A stretch of 64,000 nucleotides of DNA from Antrodiella citrinella (Eukaryota; Basidiomycota; Agaricomycetes; Polyporales; Steccherinaceae). The stretch covers positions 1 to 64,000 of the forward strand of contig SGPM01000011.1 of the NCBI GenBank assembly GCA_004802725.1, in the 5' to 3' direction. The position numbers and the translations under genes are program-made. The notes under the pieces are model-generated. The model ran no database searches. It was not told the DNA's origin and worked only from the letters and a program-made list of their open reading frames with translations. Positions 54,680 through 64,000 of this stretch are shown here, piece by piece. Position 1 is the first letter of the stretch. Every line of letters begins with the position of its first letter.

Positions 54680-56320
54680 CACCTCGAAGTCATCCATATC
54701 AAACCAAGTGCCGTCACGTGCTGCGTCGATATCAAAATACGGGGCTAACATCTCGTATAACCCGTCCTCACGCTCGAACCTCCCAGCAACCGGGACGAGT
54801 CTGCGAAGTTCGTGGCCTAGGCGCAATCTTGTGAATGCGAAGTCGATGAACACGAACCCTACACCGCTAGGGGCCGTTGTCATGAGAATCTGTCCAAAGT
54901 TCCAGTCGCCGCCGCCTTGTTGAACGCCACAGAGTAAAGCTCACAGACCATGACGAAAATCATGAATCTTAGATAGAATAGCGGGTCAGTAAATGAGACC
55001 AGCGGTTGCGTTTGGAGAAGACGACATACTCTGCGACGCTGCTCAGAAAGCGTCCACTGATCCAACATGTCAAGGCTGGATAGCGGGACCCCTGGCACGA
55101 TCTCCTTGAGGAGCCCATAGATCTTCCTGCCGTCAGGCAAAGTGAACTATGGAGCAAGGAATCGATAAGAACCGTGATTCTCCAACCCGAACCACCTGAC
55201 AACGCACCTCGTGAAAGCCGTACTCGTGAGGTAGCAATGTTCCTTGCAGATACTTCAATCGCTTGTAGGACGCCAGCTCTCGGCTCATCATGTCACGAGC
55301 AGTGTGTATCGTCGACACGAGACAACCAGACTGTCTGGGATGCCAGCAATCCGCTACGCATCGCCCCTCGTCGATGGGGAAATACACCTCATCGAACGAC
55401 TTGAGACAAACATGTGTCTGGCACTCCTCCGTGCGACCGCTCTTTGGTGTCCGCTTTAGCCGGCCGAAAGAACACCCTGCAGAATGTTCCTGGTCTATCT
55501 CGCACAACTTTGGTGATCTGGAAATGTACTAGAGAGCCGGGGCTGCTTGGGATAAGCATATCCTGCACGTCCTTAGAGGGATCCCGAGGGTGCTTCATGA
55601 TGATGTCCTTTGTCTCCTCTGGTAGCTCCTCCCCGTCAAGCGTGAACTCCAGCTGCTGATGTCGATTGAAGAACGCATCGATCTCAACACCAAGGACGTT
55701 GCCAACGTCCAGCGGGTGCGACAAAGCCTCACGCTCAGCCTTTTCCTTCCAATCGATGAATGCATAGAGATCAGGAAGATGGCGCTGCATGGTGAAGAAG
55801 TCAAAGTCGGAGAAGTTCCTTGGATTTTCCATCATAGCAACGGCAGCAACTGCGTAATTCGGGAAGCCAGGCCGTCTCCTCCCGCCACCGCCGTTACGGT
55901 CGTCCGGATAACGTTCGCCCAACCAGAGATATGCAATTGCCTTGCCATCCACATTTGAGTCGGGGATCAAGGAATGCCCGTGCTCGTCATCCTGACACTT
56001 CGTTGAGTGGGAGACGGAGGTGTCCTTGCATCCGACGTCGTAATCGCCTTCGCCAGTGTGATCATCGTCCGCGATGTTGCCCGCGACGTCGGGATCGTAC
56101 AATGCAGCGACTAGCGCACCGGATGAAGGTGCTGGTTGAACCCGAAAGTCGCCGCTGTACCGGTAAGGCTCGAGCACATGCTTGAGTGCGGCTCCGATAA
56201 CGCATCGTAACGAGAGGTCTTCGCTCAGGACGATCTCGTCCAACTTTCAAGAAAGGATATCTATTGACCGAGCCCTTGGCTAAGGCTTTCAACCAGTATG
56301 TGGCTGTGGTAACTCCTGAT
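54680..56320 (-). pseudogene. kinase-like family copy, interrupted by stop
   Basis: Minus-strand gene. The N-terminal relic (TTATYWLKALAKGSVNRYPF) joins directly to VLSEDLSLRCVIGAALKHVL, skipping about 100 residues that the 48845 copy has. A long middle follows (YAFIDWKEKAEREALSHPLD, HLPDLYAFIDW, DAFFNRHQQLEFTLDGEELP), then a kinase-like core: CQTHVCLKSFDEVYFP, SRELASYKRLKYLQG, GLLKEIVPGVPLSSLDMLDQ, GGGDWNFGQILMTT as catalytic loop and FVFIDFAFTRLRLG in the metal-binding position. An in-frame TGA lies at 54942-54944, where the 63-kb copy has Arg. A frame change near 55425-55455 needs a 34-nt intron or is a lesion. Protein kinase or aminoglycoside-phosphotransferase-like fold is inferred from these motifs. 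Confidence 0.55.
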
Positions 56321-56836
56321 ACTTACAAGGATGACAGCAAGAGGTCACTGAATCAAGACCAGCACCAAACAGTACGTAGAGTCCACAGTGTAGCAGTCAG
56401 TACGTGGCACGGCGAGTCATGCAACGTAAATTGAAATTTGAGAGCATAGTTTCAGTGTGCGTACCAGGGTCACTTCTATACGCCTCTGCTGCAAAAAGCG
56501 TGAAGAGTGTTCTCTGCAGTAATCCATTACATGGATAAATATGAAGCGAAGTCAAGTGCAGGGATGTACTACGACATTGTCAGTGTCACTCCAACCATAA
56601 TACAGACGCCCATGTCATGCAGATGACTCAGCGAGCATACGCAGGTGGCAACAACCAGGAATTGATAAAAACAAGTACTAGGGGACAACAGTGAATAATG
56701 ATCGCAAACAAACATACGTCTATCAAATCACCATGAGAAGCCTGTGAAGGGTATATAGAGACGCAGCCGTACCATCCCTGTGATGAAATACGTCCAACCG
56801 AAGCAAAGATTGTGTGGTTGGCAACCGTTGACGAAA
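56321..56836. other. gap, no gene seen
   Basis: About 515 bases. Direct upstream region of the kinase-like copy and 3' region of the cupredoxin gene. Nothing recognised. Confidence 0.4.
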
Positions 56837-57634
56837 CTACAGAGCAATGGCGGCCAAAATAAGCGGAGCAACGAATACAGAGCCTAAAGTGATATGGTGG
56901 GCGGCGACATCGCCAGTGTCACTGCCGCCACTGGTAGATGCCGTAGGACTGGGCGCACTGCCACTGCTGCCGCTGATAGAACTTGACGAGCTGGAGCTGG
57001 TAGTCGAGTTCGTTCCATTGAGACGAATGGCATTGCGCTACGACAATAATCCTGAATCAGGAACGGTTCATATATAGATGAGAGTCATGCTGTACTTACC
57101 ACGATGCCATCCAACGTCGCAGTAGAGCTGTCGTTGATGTTGATACCACCGACTCCACCTTCAGCGCAGGTGTTAAAATCGAAGAACCACAGCGTCTGGT
57201 TGACTAGCTCGGGTGTGATAGGCACCGTCTCAATAGTGACGTTACTTCCATTGCCGGCATTGCGGAAACCAGAGTCAAATCCGTGCTGAGTGGTGTTGGT
57301 GAAGTCCAGGAAAATACATGGGTTGCCGAAGCTGGACTGTGTGACTGTGTGGTTTCCTTGCGTGACTAAACGTGGTTCTAGTGAGGTGTCATCCGCAATG
57401 AGGAGTACTAGCACGTACAGCTGAAGACGACGATATCATTCAAGTTGGCAAAGATTTCAGCAGGCTGGAATACGGAGGTCGCGTTGGATGTTGTGTTCCC
57501 GCCGACAGTCACCACAATGTTTTTGGCTGAGACGGCCGCAAAGGTAGACAGCTAAACAGACGCGTTAGCAGAGACATCGCGAGTCTCATAGGTTGAAAAC
57601 TTACTACAGCGATCACAGCGGTGAAAGTACGCAT
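56837..57634 (-). CDS. cupredoxin-like GPI-type surface protein
   Basis: Four exons (57634-57605, 57551-57419, 57365-57100, 57037-56837) give 209 residues. Signal peptide MRTFTAVIAVLSTFAAVSA; a cupredoxin-like fold with ATSVFQPAEIFANLNDIVVF, GNHTVTQSSFGNPC and VNQTLWFFDFNTCAEG; then a Ser-rich spacer and a hydrophobic C terminus (SVFVAPLILAAIAL), the usual plan of fungal GPI-anchored serine-rich cupredoxins. In relatives the second Cys is preceded by His; here it is preceded by Thr (NTC), so a type 1 copper site is doubtful. Expected location: cell surface. A 48-bp copy of its exon 3/intron 3 boundary lies near 59.0 kb. Confidence 0.8.
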
Positions 57635-57979
57635 TTTGGCTTTTAGCTTCGTTGGTGTGGAGAACGAGCGGGGAGCTGGACGGAATGTGAGCAGGAAAGA
57701 GGGAGGGAGAGGGGCGGTTGAAAACGAACATGATGCACACGCTTTTCATACTCGCAAGCCTGCGAATAGAAGCAAATTTGGAGGTCTTGCAATCACCATA
57801 GCAGCCCTTGTTCGCGCGCAGATAAACGGCAGCCACCGAACCTGGTGGATGTTTGGCGTCACATATGAAGAGGTTATGACGATCCGGCACCATTCTGGCG
57901 ACGATAGGTCCTCAATATTGATGAGAACAAGATAAGAATCCAGTGAGAGGACATAAGGACAGCGGCGCTCGTGGCCAAT
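57635..57979. promoter_or_regulatory. upstream region of cupredoxin gene
   Basis: About 345 bases between the cupredoxin start and the MITE. It should hold the promoter. The MITE lies just beyond, so its insertion may have affected regulation. Confidence 0.3.
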
Positions 57980-57981
57980 TA

Positions 57982-58625
57982 TTAGGATGTTTCAGAATGG
58001 ACGTTTCTCGTCGTTTCTGAGCTCGTTCTTGGTATCGCGGTTTCAAACTTCAATTCCGGGGTCCTGGTGTATCTTTTCTCGCCGTTTCTGTCAGAAACGA
58101 GCAGAAACGCCCAGAAACGCAGTTGCTCCTCCAGCTCGCGCCAGAAACGACGTCGACGTTTCTGGCAACGCATTTCTGCTTGACTCTTCCTCTACCCTCC
58201 CTCATCCTGCGATAACTTTGTTTGTCTGATCTGAACTTTTGCATGTAACCCGCATACGTATGGACTTGTTGTAAGTACTTCCTGTCGTCAAACAAATCAA
58301 TTCAGTTTGTTCCTCTCCATTCACATCGGGGCTCACCAAATTTGTGTCATACTTGGGAACATAGCTGTGTTCAACTCTACGGCAAGTCTAGAGCGTCCTA
58401 TATGCTCTACAGTAGCGGATATCCATTAAGTTTGTGTATATATCATCTTCTCTGGCGAGATGTACCATGATGCAGAGAATCCGAGTTGGATTTGCAAGTT
58501 TTCCAAACTACCCCATTCAGGGCTTCGCGCGTTTCTCGTCGTTTCTAGGATGCGATTCTCTGGCAGAATCGTCTCAGAAACGAGCACAGAAACGACCGAG
58601 AAACGTCCACTCTGAACTCCCCTAA
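57982..58625. mobile_element. MITE, 644 bp, TA target-site duplication
   Basis: Terminal inverted repeats of about 47 bp: the left end (from 57982) and the reverse complement of the right end (to 58625) both begin TTAGG and share TGGACGTTTCTC and GTCGTTTCTG, with about six mismatches and one indel. TA flanks both sides (57980-57981 and 58626-58627), the pattern of Tc1/mariner-type insertion. Subterminal regions carry many CAGAAACG/CGTTTCTG motifs in both directions, possible transposase-binding sites. No coding capacity, so it is a non-autonomous element. Confidence 0.85.
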
Positions 58626-58627
58626 TA

Positions 58628-59428
58628 TCGAATCAGGACGGTCCATACTGGTATGGTGGCGACGGTAACGCGTAACGGGGCCGATTTTGGTTGTAAGTTT
58701 TGGGTGTCTGTGTAACGGGTAATGGTGAGCTGGTCGCTACCTACAGCCTACTATCAGAAGTGCCCGCCATAGGTCTCACTCAACTGTGAGATATGATGGA
58801 AGCAACAAAGGAACTTGAGCACACATACACTTACTTATATTGAACTGAATGGTTTCAGGCCTTATTTTGAAGTATTTTTGCGGGGCGGCGTAGCCGCCCT
58901 TGGTCTCATAGTTGCCAACTTCGGTCGCGTCACCTCGACCAAGTCGCTAACCTCCCGGCTGTAACGCGACAGCTCCGGTCGCCTCCATACGTACGATATA
59001 ATATATAGATGAGAGTCATGCTGTACTTACCACGATGCCATCCAACGTCAATGTCGTGGACTTCCTAATAACACGAAATCAGCACCATATGATTTGCACA
59101 GTCCTACTCAGAGGGCACTCACTTTTGAGCAGGAAGTAGAGTCCAGCCTTCTGTGAGGACGTCGATAGGCTGGTCTCAATTGCCATGGGCCTAGGAACGA
59201 CTGTCTTCCGTGTGTACTAGTAGAGGTTGACTGTGTGAGGCTAGGTCGTCGAGCGCAAGTTGAAATTTTGGTGGCAACGAGATGCCGATGATATACGTAA
59301 GCACTGTTCGTCATGACCGTGACGGAAATTTGAGCGTCTGTTCACACAATCTTTCATATATAGCATACTTCAGCTTCAGCCAACTACAAATACATTCGTA
59401 TTACTGTTCGTCGGTTTCAGTGGTCCTC
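58628..59428. other. gap with duplicated cupredoxin fragment
   Basis: About 800 bases. It contains a 7-bp GC hairpin (GGGCGGC/GCCGCCC, 58883-58899) and the 48-bp copy of the cupredoxin exon boundary (59002-59049). No gene seen. Confidence 0.5.
59002..59049. repeat. 48-bp exact copy of cupredoxin exon/intron junction
   Basis: Identical to 57071-57118 in the same orientation. The source spans the end of cupredoxin exon 3 and the first part of intron 3. The copy is 1.93 kb away, on the other side of the MITE, and nothing else of the gene accompanies it. Confidence 0.95.
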
Positions 59429-62400
59429 TTACAGTCCGTTCCACTCAAATCCTTTCTTGATCGCCACCTTTGCCTGCAACGTCAAGTCCTCTGGTGCGCT
59501 GCTTCCTCCAACCCTCACCAGATACTCTCCGCTCTCCACCACCCACCTCGATATCCTCTCCTCCCAGTACGACACCGCGTACTTGTCCAACTTGAGCGTG
59601 ACCGTCTGACTTTGTCCGGGTCCAAGATCGCGCACTTTGGCGAACGACTTGAGCTGAAGCGGGGGGTGCGTCAGGTCGGAGGTCGTAGGTAACGTAGTGT
59701 ACACTTGTACGATGTCGGTGCCGACTGTGGAGCCGGTGTTCGTTACGGTCAGTGTGGCGACGATCTCGACGTCGTTGTTGGAAACCGCCGGTTCGGAGAG
59801 CTTGAGATCGGAGTATTGGAAGGTCGTGTAAGAGAGGCCGTGACCGAAGTGGTACTGGGGTGCGATGCCTCTGTGATGGTAGTGCTTGTATCCCTGGAGA
59901 ATACAACGGCATCAATAAGGTCACGAAAATAACCAGGACATCGGACGTACAACATAGAGGTCCTCTGCATACCGAACCTAAGGACACCGAAGATCAGTAC
60001 CTGTAACATGGCAATAAAATTCAGCGTCACACACCTTGCCGTTCTCAGAGTGGAAATGTCCGTAGCTTGGCACGTCCTCGAGCTTCTTGGGGAATGTCAA
60101 GCTCAACTTGCCGCTAGGGTTGACTCTACCAGAGAGGACATCGCTGATAGCTTCACCCGTGGCATTGCCCAGATACCAGCTGTGGACGATCGCAGGCACC
60201 TCGTCTGCCCAAGGCAGCACGATGCTTGAGCCAGACTGCGTGACCACCACAGTCTTAGGGTTTGCCTTGACCACTCTGGACACGAGCTCGTCGGTACGTC
60301 CAGGCAGCGCCAAGGTGGTTCGGTCATAACCTTCTGTCTCCCAGTCTGCGTTCAGCCCGACGACAGCGATGACCACGTCTGCCTCCTGTGCAAGCTTGAC
60401 TGCACTCTCCAAGAGCTCATCGGCATTCACGACTTCCGCACCACCGAGCTTGACACCGGGGTTGGAATCCATGATGGCCTCGTCGGGGTCCTCGTCGGCA
60501 GGTCCACGGACGTTGCAGTATTCGACGTAAATAGCATGCGCAACGCCTGCTTTCAACTGGTATGTGCCCTTATCTTCTTCTGATCCGGAACCGAAGAAGG
60601 CTTCGCCGCGGCGTTGCTTAGTCCAGTTGTCAATGACAAGGTGACCATCGACGAACAGCTGAGCGAAGTGGAAGCAACCAGCGGTCAGAACATCCATAAA
60701 AATGTCTGCGAGCTTGGGCACGTACCTTAGCTCGACCAGAAGAGAGAAGACCAAATTCAAACAAGCAGTCAGTTTCTCGAGGCTTTAGTTGACCTTTAAG
60801 TCGCAGAGTCCATTTCTTGGTGATACCGTCCGGGTACGAGGTACTAGATGACGCATCTGTCAGGACCACTGCCAGCTGGATCCAAAAAAAATCACACCTG
60901 ATGAAAATCTTGGTTTCGTCGATGAATTGTGTGCGGATAGGTTTTGCCACAGGGGTCATGCTTTCGTCGCTCTCATGGGCGAACCATTCTCCAATCCAAC
61001 CTCTCTTGCCATCTGCCGTGTAGATGTCGTAGTCCAGGGTTGGGGAGATCTTCACAGCTACATATAATATGTATGAGATGGTGATAGATACTTGGATCCA
61101 AATTAATGCTTACCGCGCGCACCCTCCGAGTAGGTAATTTCGACATCCGGTCCAAGTGCATCCACGATGCCCTCAAAGGGAGTCACGAAGTAGCTTGGTT
61201 TCAGTGACGCAGATCCGCCACCACTGAGGACGATAGCTTTAGCATTTCCTCCGATGACGGCAACCTTCTTGATGCCTTGCTCCTATAGGTTATACGAAGT
61301 TAGTCGCTGAACAGGGAACACATAATAAAGGAACGACCTTCGGCTTCAAAGGCAGCAAGTTGTTCTCGTTCTTAAGCAGGACAATTGATTGTCCTGCAAC
61401 TTGTCTCATGAGGGCTCTGTCTTCCTCAGACTCCAGGGTATATTCAAGACCATCTCCGTCCAAGATCTGGACCAAAAATTTAAACTCCGTGAGACTTAAG
61501 AAGAAACGGAAAAACAACCCATACTGACCTCAGGTGCACCCTGGGCACATTTCTGTGCCAGCTCCAACACCTTGCGTGCACGCTCCTTGACAGTTCTCAC
61601 CGTTATCTTCCTGCTTTGAATACTGCATCATTCCCGTATAAACTTAGCACATTTCACGGAACAAAAGACGCTGTAGTACGCACGAGCGATTCATGAGGTC
61701 CAAAGTACGCCATTTATTGGTACCGGGCATCTCGAGATCCAGGCCGGCATTGATCGCGTGGTCGATAGAGTAAATACCAAACCTTTGTTGAAGACATCAG
61801 CGTGTAACGTCGTATACGAAGGCAGTTTCGTGTACGTACCAGTCACTCATGATCAGAGCGTCGCTGCTCCATTCTGTGCGAAGGATATCTCGGATGATGG
61901 ATGGGTTCTCCGAGACGTGAGTACCATTGACACGGTTGTATCTGGACGGTACATGAGCTCATATACATTGTAGACCTATACAAAACACTCACGCGGTCAT
62001 GAATGACCATGGTTTCGCGAACTTCTCCGCGAGCATGAACGGCATGAGGTATACTTCCCTCAGCGCCCTCTCGGACACGATCGTATCGTATCCCATCCGA
62101 TCGTTCTCCTTGTCATTACCAACAAAATGCTTAATCGCCGTTCCGATGCCCCCTTCCTGCACGCCGTTAACGTAGGCCGCAGCAATGATACCGGAAAGGT
62201 ACGGGTCCTCCGAAAAAGACTCGAAAGAACGACCACCCAGGGGATTGCGCTGGATATTGCAGGTCGGCGCGAGAAGAATGGATGCTGCTTTAAGCTTGGC
62301 CTCTGCAGCAAGCAACTTCAAGCCGACAGTGTGGATGAGCTCCGGGTCGAACGTCGCTCCGAGTGCTGTAGCTGATGGAAGACACTTTGCGGGAGTACCC

Positions 62401-62643
62401 ATAAAGAAGTGGTTGCCGCGGATGCCTGGATGAGAATGAGTAAAGTTGAACGTTGAGGTGTCGTGAATCACAGCTTTACGCACCGTTTGGACCGTCGCTG
62501 ACCTTAATCGCAGGTATGCCCAGCCGTGGAACGGCATGGGTGTGCCAAAAGCCAACACCTGCGGACAGCAAAATGGCTTCATCGGTTGTGAGCTGTTCGA
62601 CGAGCTCCGGAATGGACGCGTTCTTGAAATCCGACGGCGCCAT
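59429..62643 (-). CDS. GH3 beta-glucosidase with PA14 domain
   Basis: Intron-rich gene starting [20 protein letters not shown]; the first exons are 62643-62484, 62425-61993 and 61941-61840. GH3 signatures: [60 protein letters not shown] and the nucleophile Asp231 in ALIMSDW. Then [20 protein letters not shown], a PA14 insert ([27 protein letters not shown]) and the second GH3 domain ([59 protein letters not shown]), with a fibronectin-like C terminus ending FEWNGL. It removes terminal beta-glucose from cellobiose and other glucosides. There is no signal peptide, so it is probably intracellular. It looks intact; exact joins of the last exons were not all traced. Confidence 0.9.
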
Positions 62644-63081
62644 TGTTTAATGTGTTCAGTGAGTTTCGATGTGGGGAAGATAAATGTGGGGAAAGAGAGT
62701 CACGAAAAATCCGGCTTATAAAGGATTCTCGCATGGCTGGTATGTCCTGGAGAGACGGGTGGGTTGAACTGTTTTCTGCTTTTTTCTGTTCAGCTGGTTT
62801 ATGTTTCTCCGCATTAATGCCCCGAGGATTCACCGGTGATGACCCGGGTCGATATCTCCGGTCCTTTCTGTGCCTCCTCTGGCCTCGTCATTTCCTCCTT
62901 GTCCTTGGTTCGACTCGGAGGGCTGCAAGAACTCTAGAATAGTTCCAGTTCTTTCGGATCCTCAGGCGTTCCGCAGGGACCTGGTCTGGAGTATAAATTG
63001 TCCTTGTCCTTGTCCTCGTCGCCTGTGAAAGACGCGTACGGAACATGGTGATAAGCGTATGTCGCCGGCTCGACGTAGAAT
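62644..63081. promoter_or_regulatory. upstream region of the beta-glucosidase
   Basis: About 440 bases upstream of the GH3 start. Contains CTCGG/CCGAG-rich and CCTTGTCCTTGTCCT-like short repeats (62999-63016). No gene seen. The right end merges into a kinase-like relic. Confidence 0.3.
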
Positions 63082-63551
63082 CATCGGATACTAGATGGAA
63101 GAAAGCTCTACGGATTCTTTATGGAGATCGTGTAAGAGTCACAGCTTCTTGACGTTGACATGAATCAGTGGTCGCTGCCTGAGAAGCATCGTAGCCTTAG
63201 GGTACTATGCTATCTCCGAGTGCAGTCACCAGTGCCAATACTTACTCCTCCATTATTTAAGATCCGGTATCTCCGTCGTGGTGTTCGGGCTCTACTTCAT
63301 GGAGTTCGGCAGGACGATTGGGTGAATTTGGTACAGATCCTGATGACGACGGTGTAGTCTTCGTATTCGTCGACTTCGCGTTCACGACGTTGCAATTAGG
63401 TCGTTGTCTTGGTCCAAACGCCGGCACCTATGCTGTAGAAAGGTTCCGTCGTTTAGACGAACTTTGCGGTCTTTTACAAGGCTATTTTCAGGATGCTCCT
63501 TTCACGTATGGTGACGACGTCTGGTTCGAATATGAAGATTATGAACAGTAG
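63082..63551 (+). pseudogene. kinase-like family, 3' fragment
   Basis: Third copy of the family at 48845 and 54680. It begins at DGRKLYGFFMEIV, hits a stop at the next codon, continues QLLDVDMNQWSLPEKHRSLR, splices across an intron (from 63206) into YLRRGVRALLHGVRQ, then DDWVNLVQILMTT. A short deletion shifts the frame before FVFVDFAFTTLQLGR; the end reads DVWFEYEDYEQ. Nothing of the N-terminal half is present. The shared splice site and motif order prove common origin with the other two copies. Confidence 0.7.
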
Positions 63552-63800
63552 AGGAGACAGGATATGTATGTGCTGATTGCACCTTCGGACAGTTAGATGT
63601 AGTTATGATGCGGAGACCTGTCGTTGTAGACTTGTTGTAACTCATGTCGTAGAAGATGCTTTCAATTCACTGACGACGCTACGCCCAACTTTGACAACGC
63701 GAAAATCGGAACTTTAAGGAAGACTTGTTCAGCGCAACGAAATACATGGTAGGAGAAGACCGATCCAAGACGGTCGAAGCTAGCAGGATATAGATGTAGT

Positions 63801-64000
63801 TCAAAGCTTTGTAGATCTGAATTGAGCAACGGCAAGCGGTTGATCTGCAGGATAGAAGGTCATATTAGTATGCAAAACAAAGTGCTCTGAGGACATATGC
63901 TGACTCACAAGTATTCTGATAGAGATTGTCCTGAGGGACCATGACAACGTGCTGTGTCAACGCCGACGCATCAACCATTTCTGGCTCGAGATCACTCAAC
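63801..64000 (-). CDS. 3' end of a gene running off the window
   Basis: Two minus-strand exons (64000-63909 and 63844-63801) join in phase: LSDLEPEMVDASALTQHVVM, VPQDNLYQNTY, then QPLAVAQFRSTKL and stop. Too little is present to name a family. Confidence 0.4.

Overview
The window is nuclear DNA from a basidiomycete fungus, most likely an agaricomycete. Almost every gene can only be read through short GT-AG introns, usually 45-65 nt. The gene families also fit: FHA kinase, SUN protein, GH3 beta-glucosidase with PA14, sugar porter, LysM protein, cupredoxin, MYND proteins, DUF6589 and DUF3435-like relics, and an expansion of BTB proteins. One intron-containing tRNA-Gln was found. A patch of ambiguous bases lies at about 28.3-28.65 kb, and a single N is at 41821. 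Gene models were built by hand by matching splice sites and reading phase; no database was searched.

Region 1-17 kb: a partial Ser/Pro-rich gene (1-596), a one-TM orphan (1069-1879), a small orphan (2296-2852), a broken DUF6589 gene (3337-5060), a stretch of diverged repeats (5.6-7.3 kb), a complete five-exon gene resembling TET/JBP-type 2OG-Fe(II) dioxygenases (7391-9146), another repeat-bearing gap, a small coiled-coil gene, a two-finger MYND gene, a BTB gene, and an FHA-domain Ser/Thr kinase (15051-17058).

Region 17-37 kb: a TM orphan plus a tandem BTB pair (17367-20892) is mirrored by a second BTB pair and a second TM orphan (29076-36310). Between them lie an orphan, a SUN-domain gene, a coiled-coil membrane protein, a second unknown gene and a transcription-factor-like fragment beside the N-rich patch. 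An acidic gene at 33.5-35.0 kb contains three tandem copies of an exon-intron cassette. A 21-bp minisatellite rich in ACGCGT follows the second TM orphan.

Region 37-49 kb: a zinc-finger plus LysM gene, a decayed kinase-like gene with a Crinkler-like head, a complete alpha/beta hydrolase beside a copy that lost its first three exons, a zinc-binding orphan, and an FAD oxidase cut short by an antisense DUF3435-type tyrosine recombinase fragment next to tRNA-Gln.

Region 49-64 kb: three degenerate copies of one kinase-like family (48845-49615, 54680-56320, 63082-63551), the first two carrying complementary deletions; a multi-TM protein and an MFS sugar porter transcribed away from each other; a cupredoxin-like surface protein; a 644-bp TA-flanked MITE; a GH3 beta-glucosidase; and the 3' end of a further gene.

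Together this is an accessory, fast-changing stretch in which ordinary genes (kinase, SUN, GH3, transporter, LysM) are set among tandem paralogues, relics of mobile elements and local repeats. The most unusual items are the recombinase/oxidase junction, the complementary deletions in the kinase-like family, the duplicated exon-intron cassette, the TET/JBP-like enzyme and the TA-flanked MITE.
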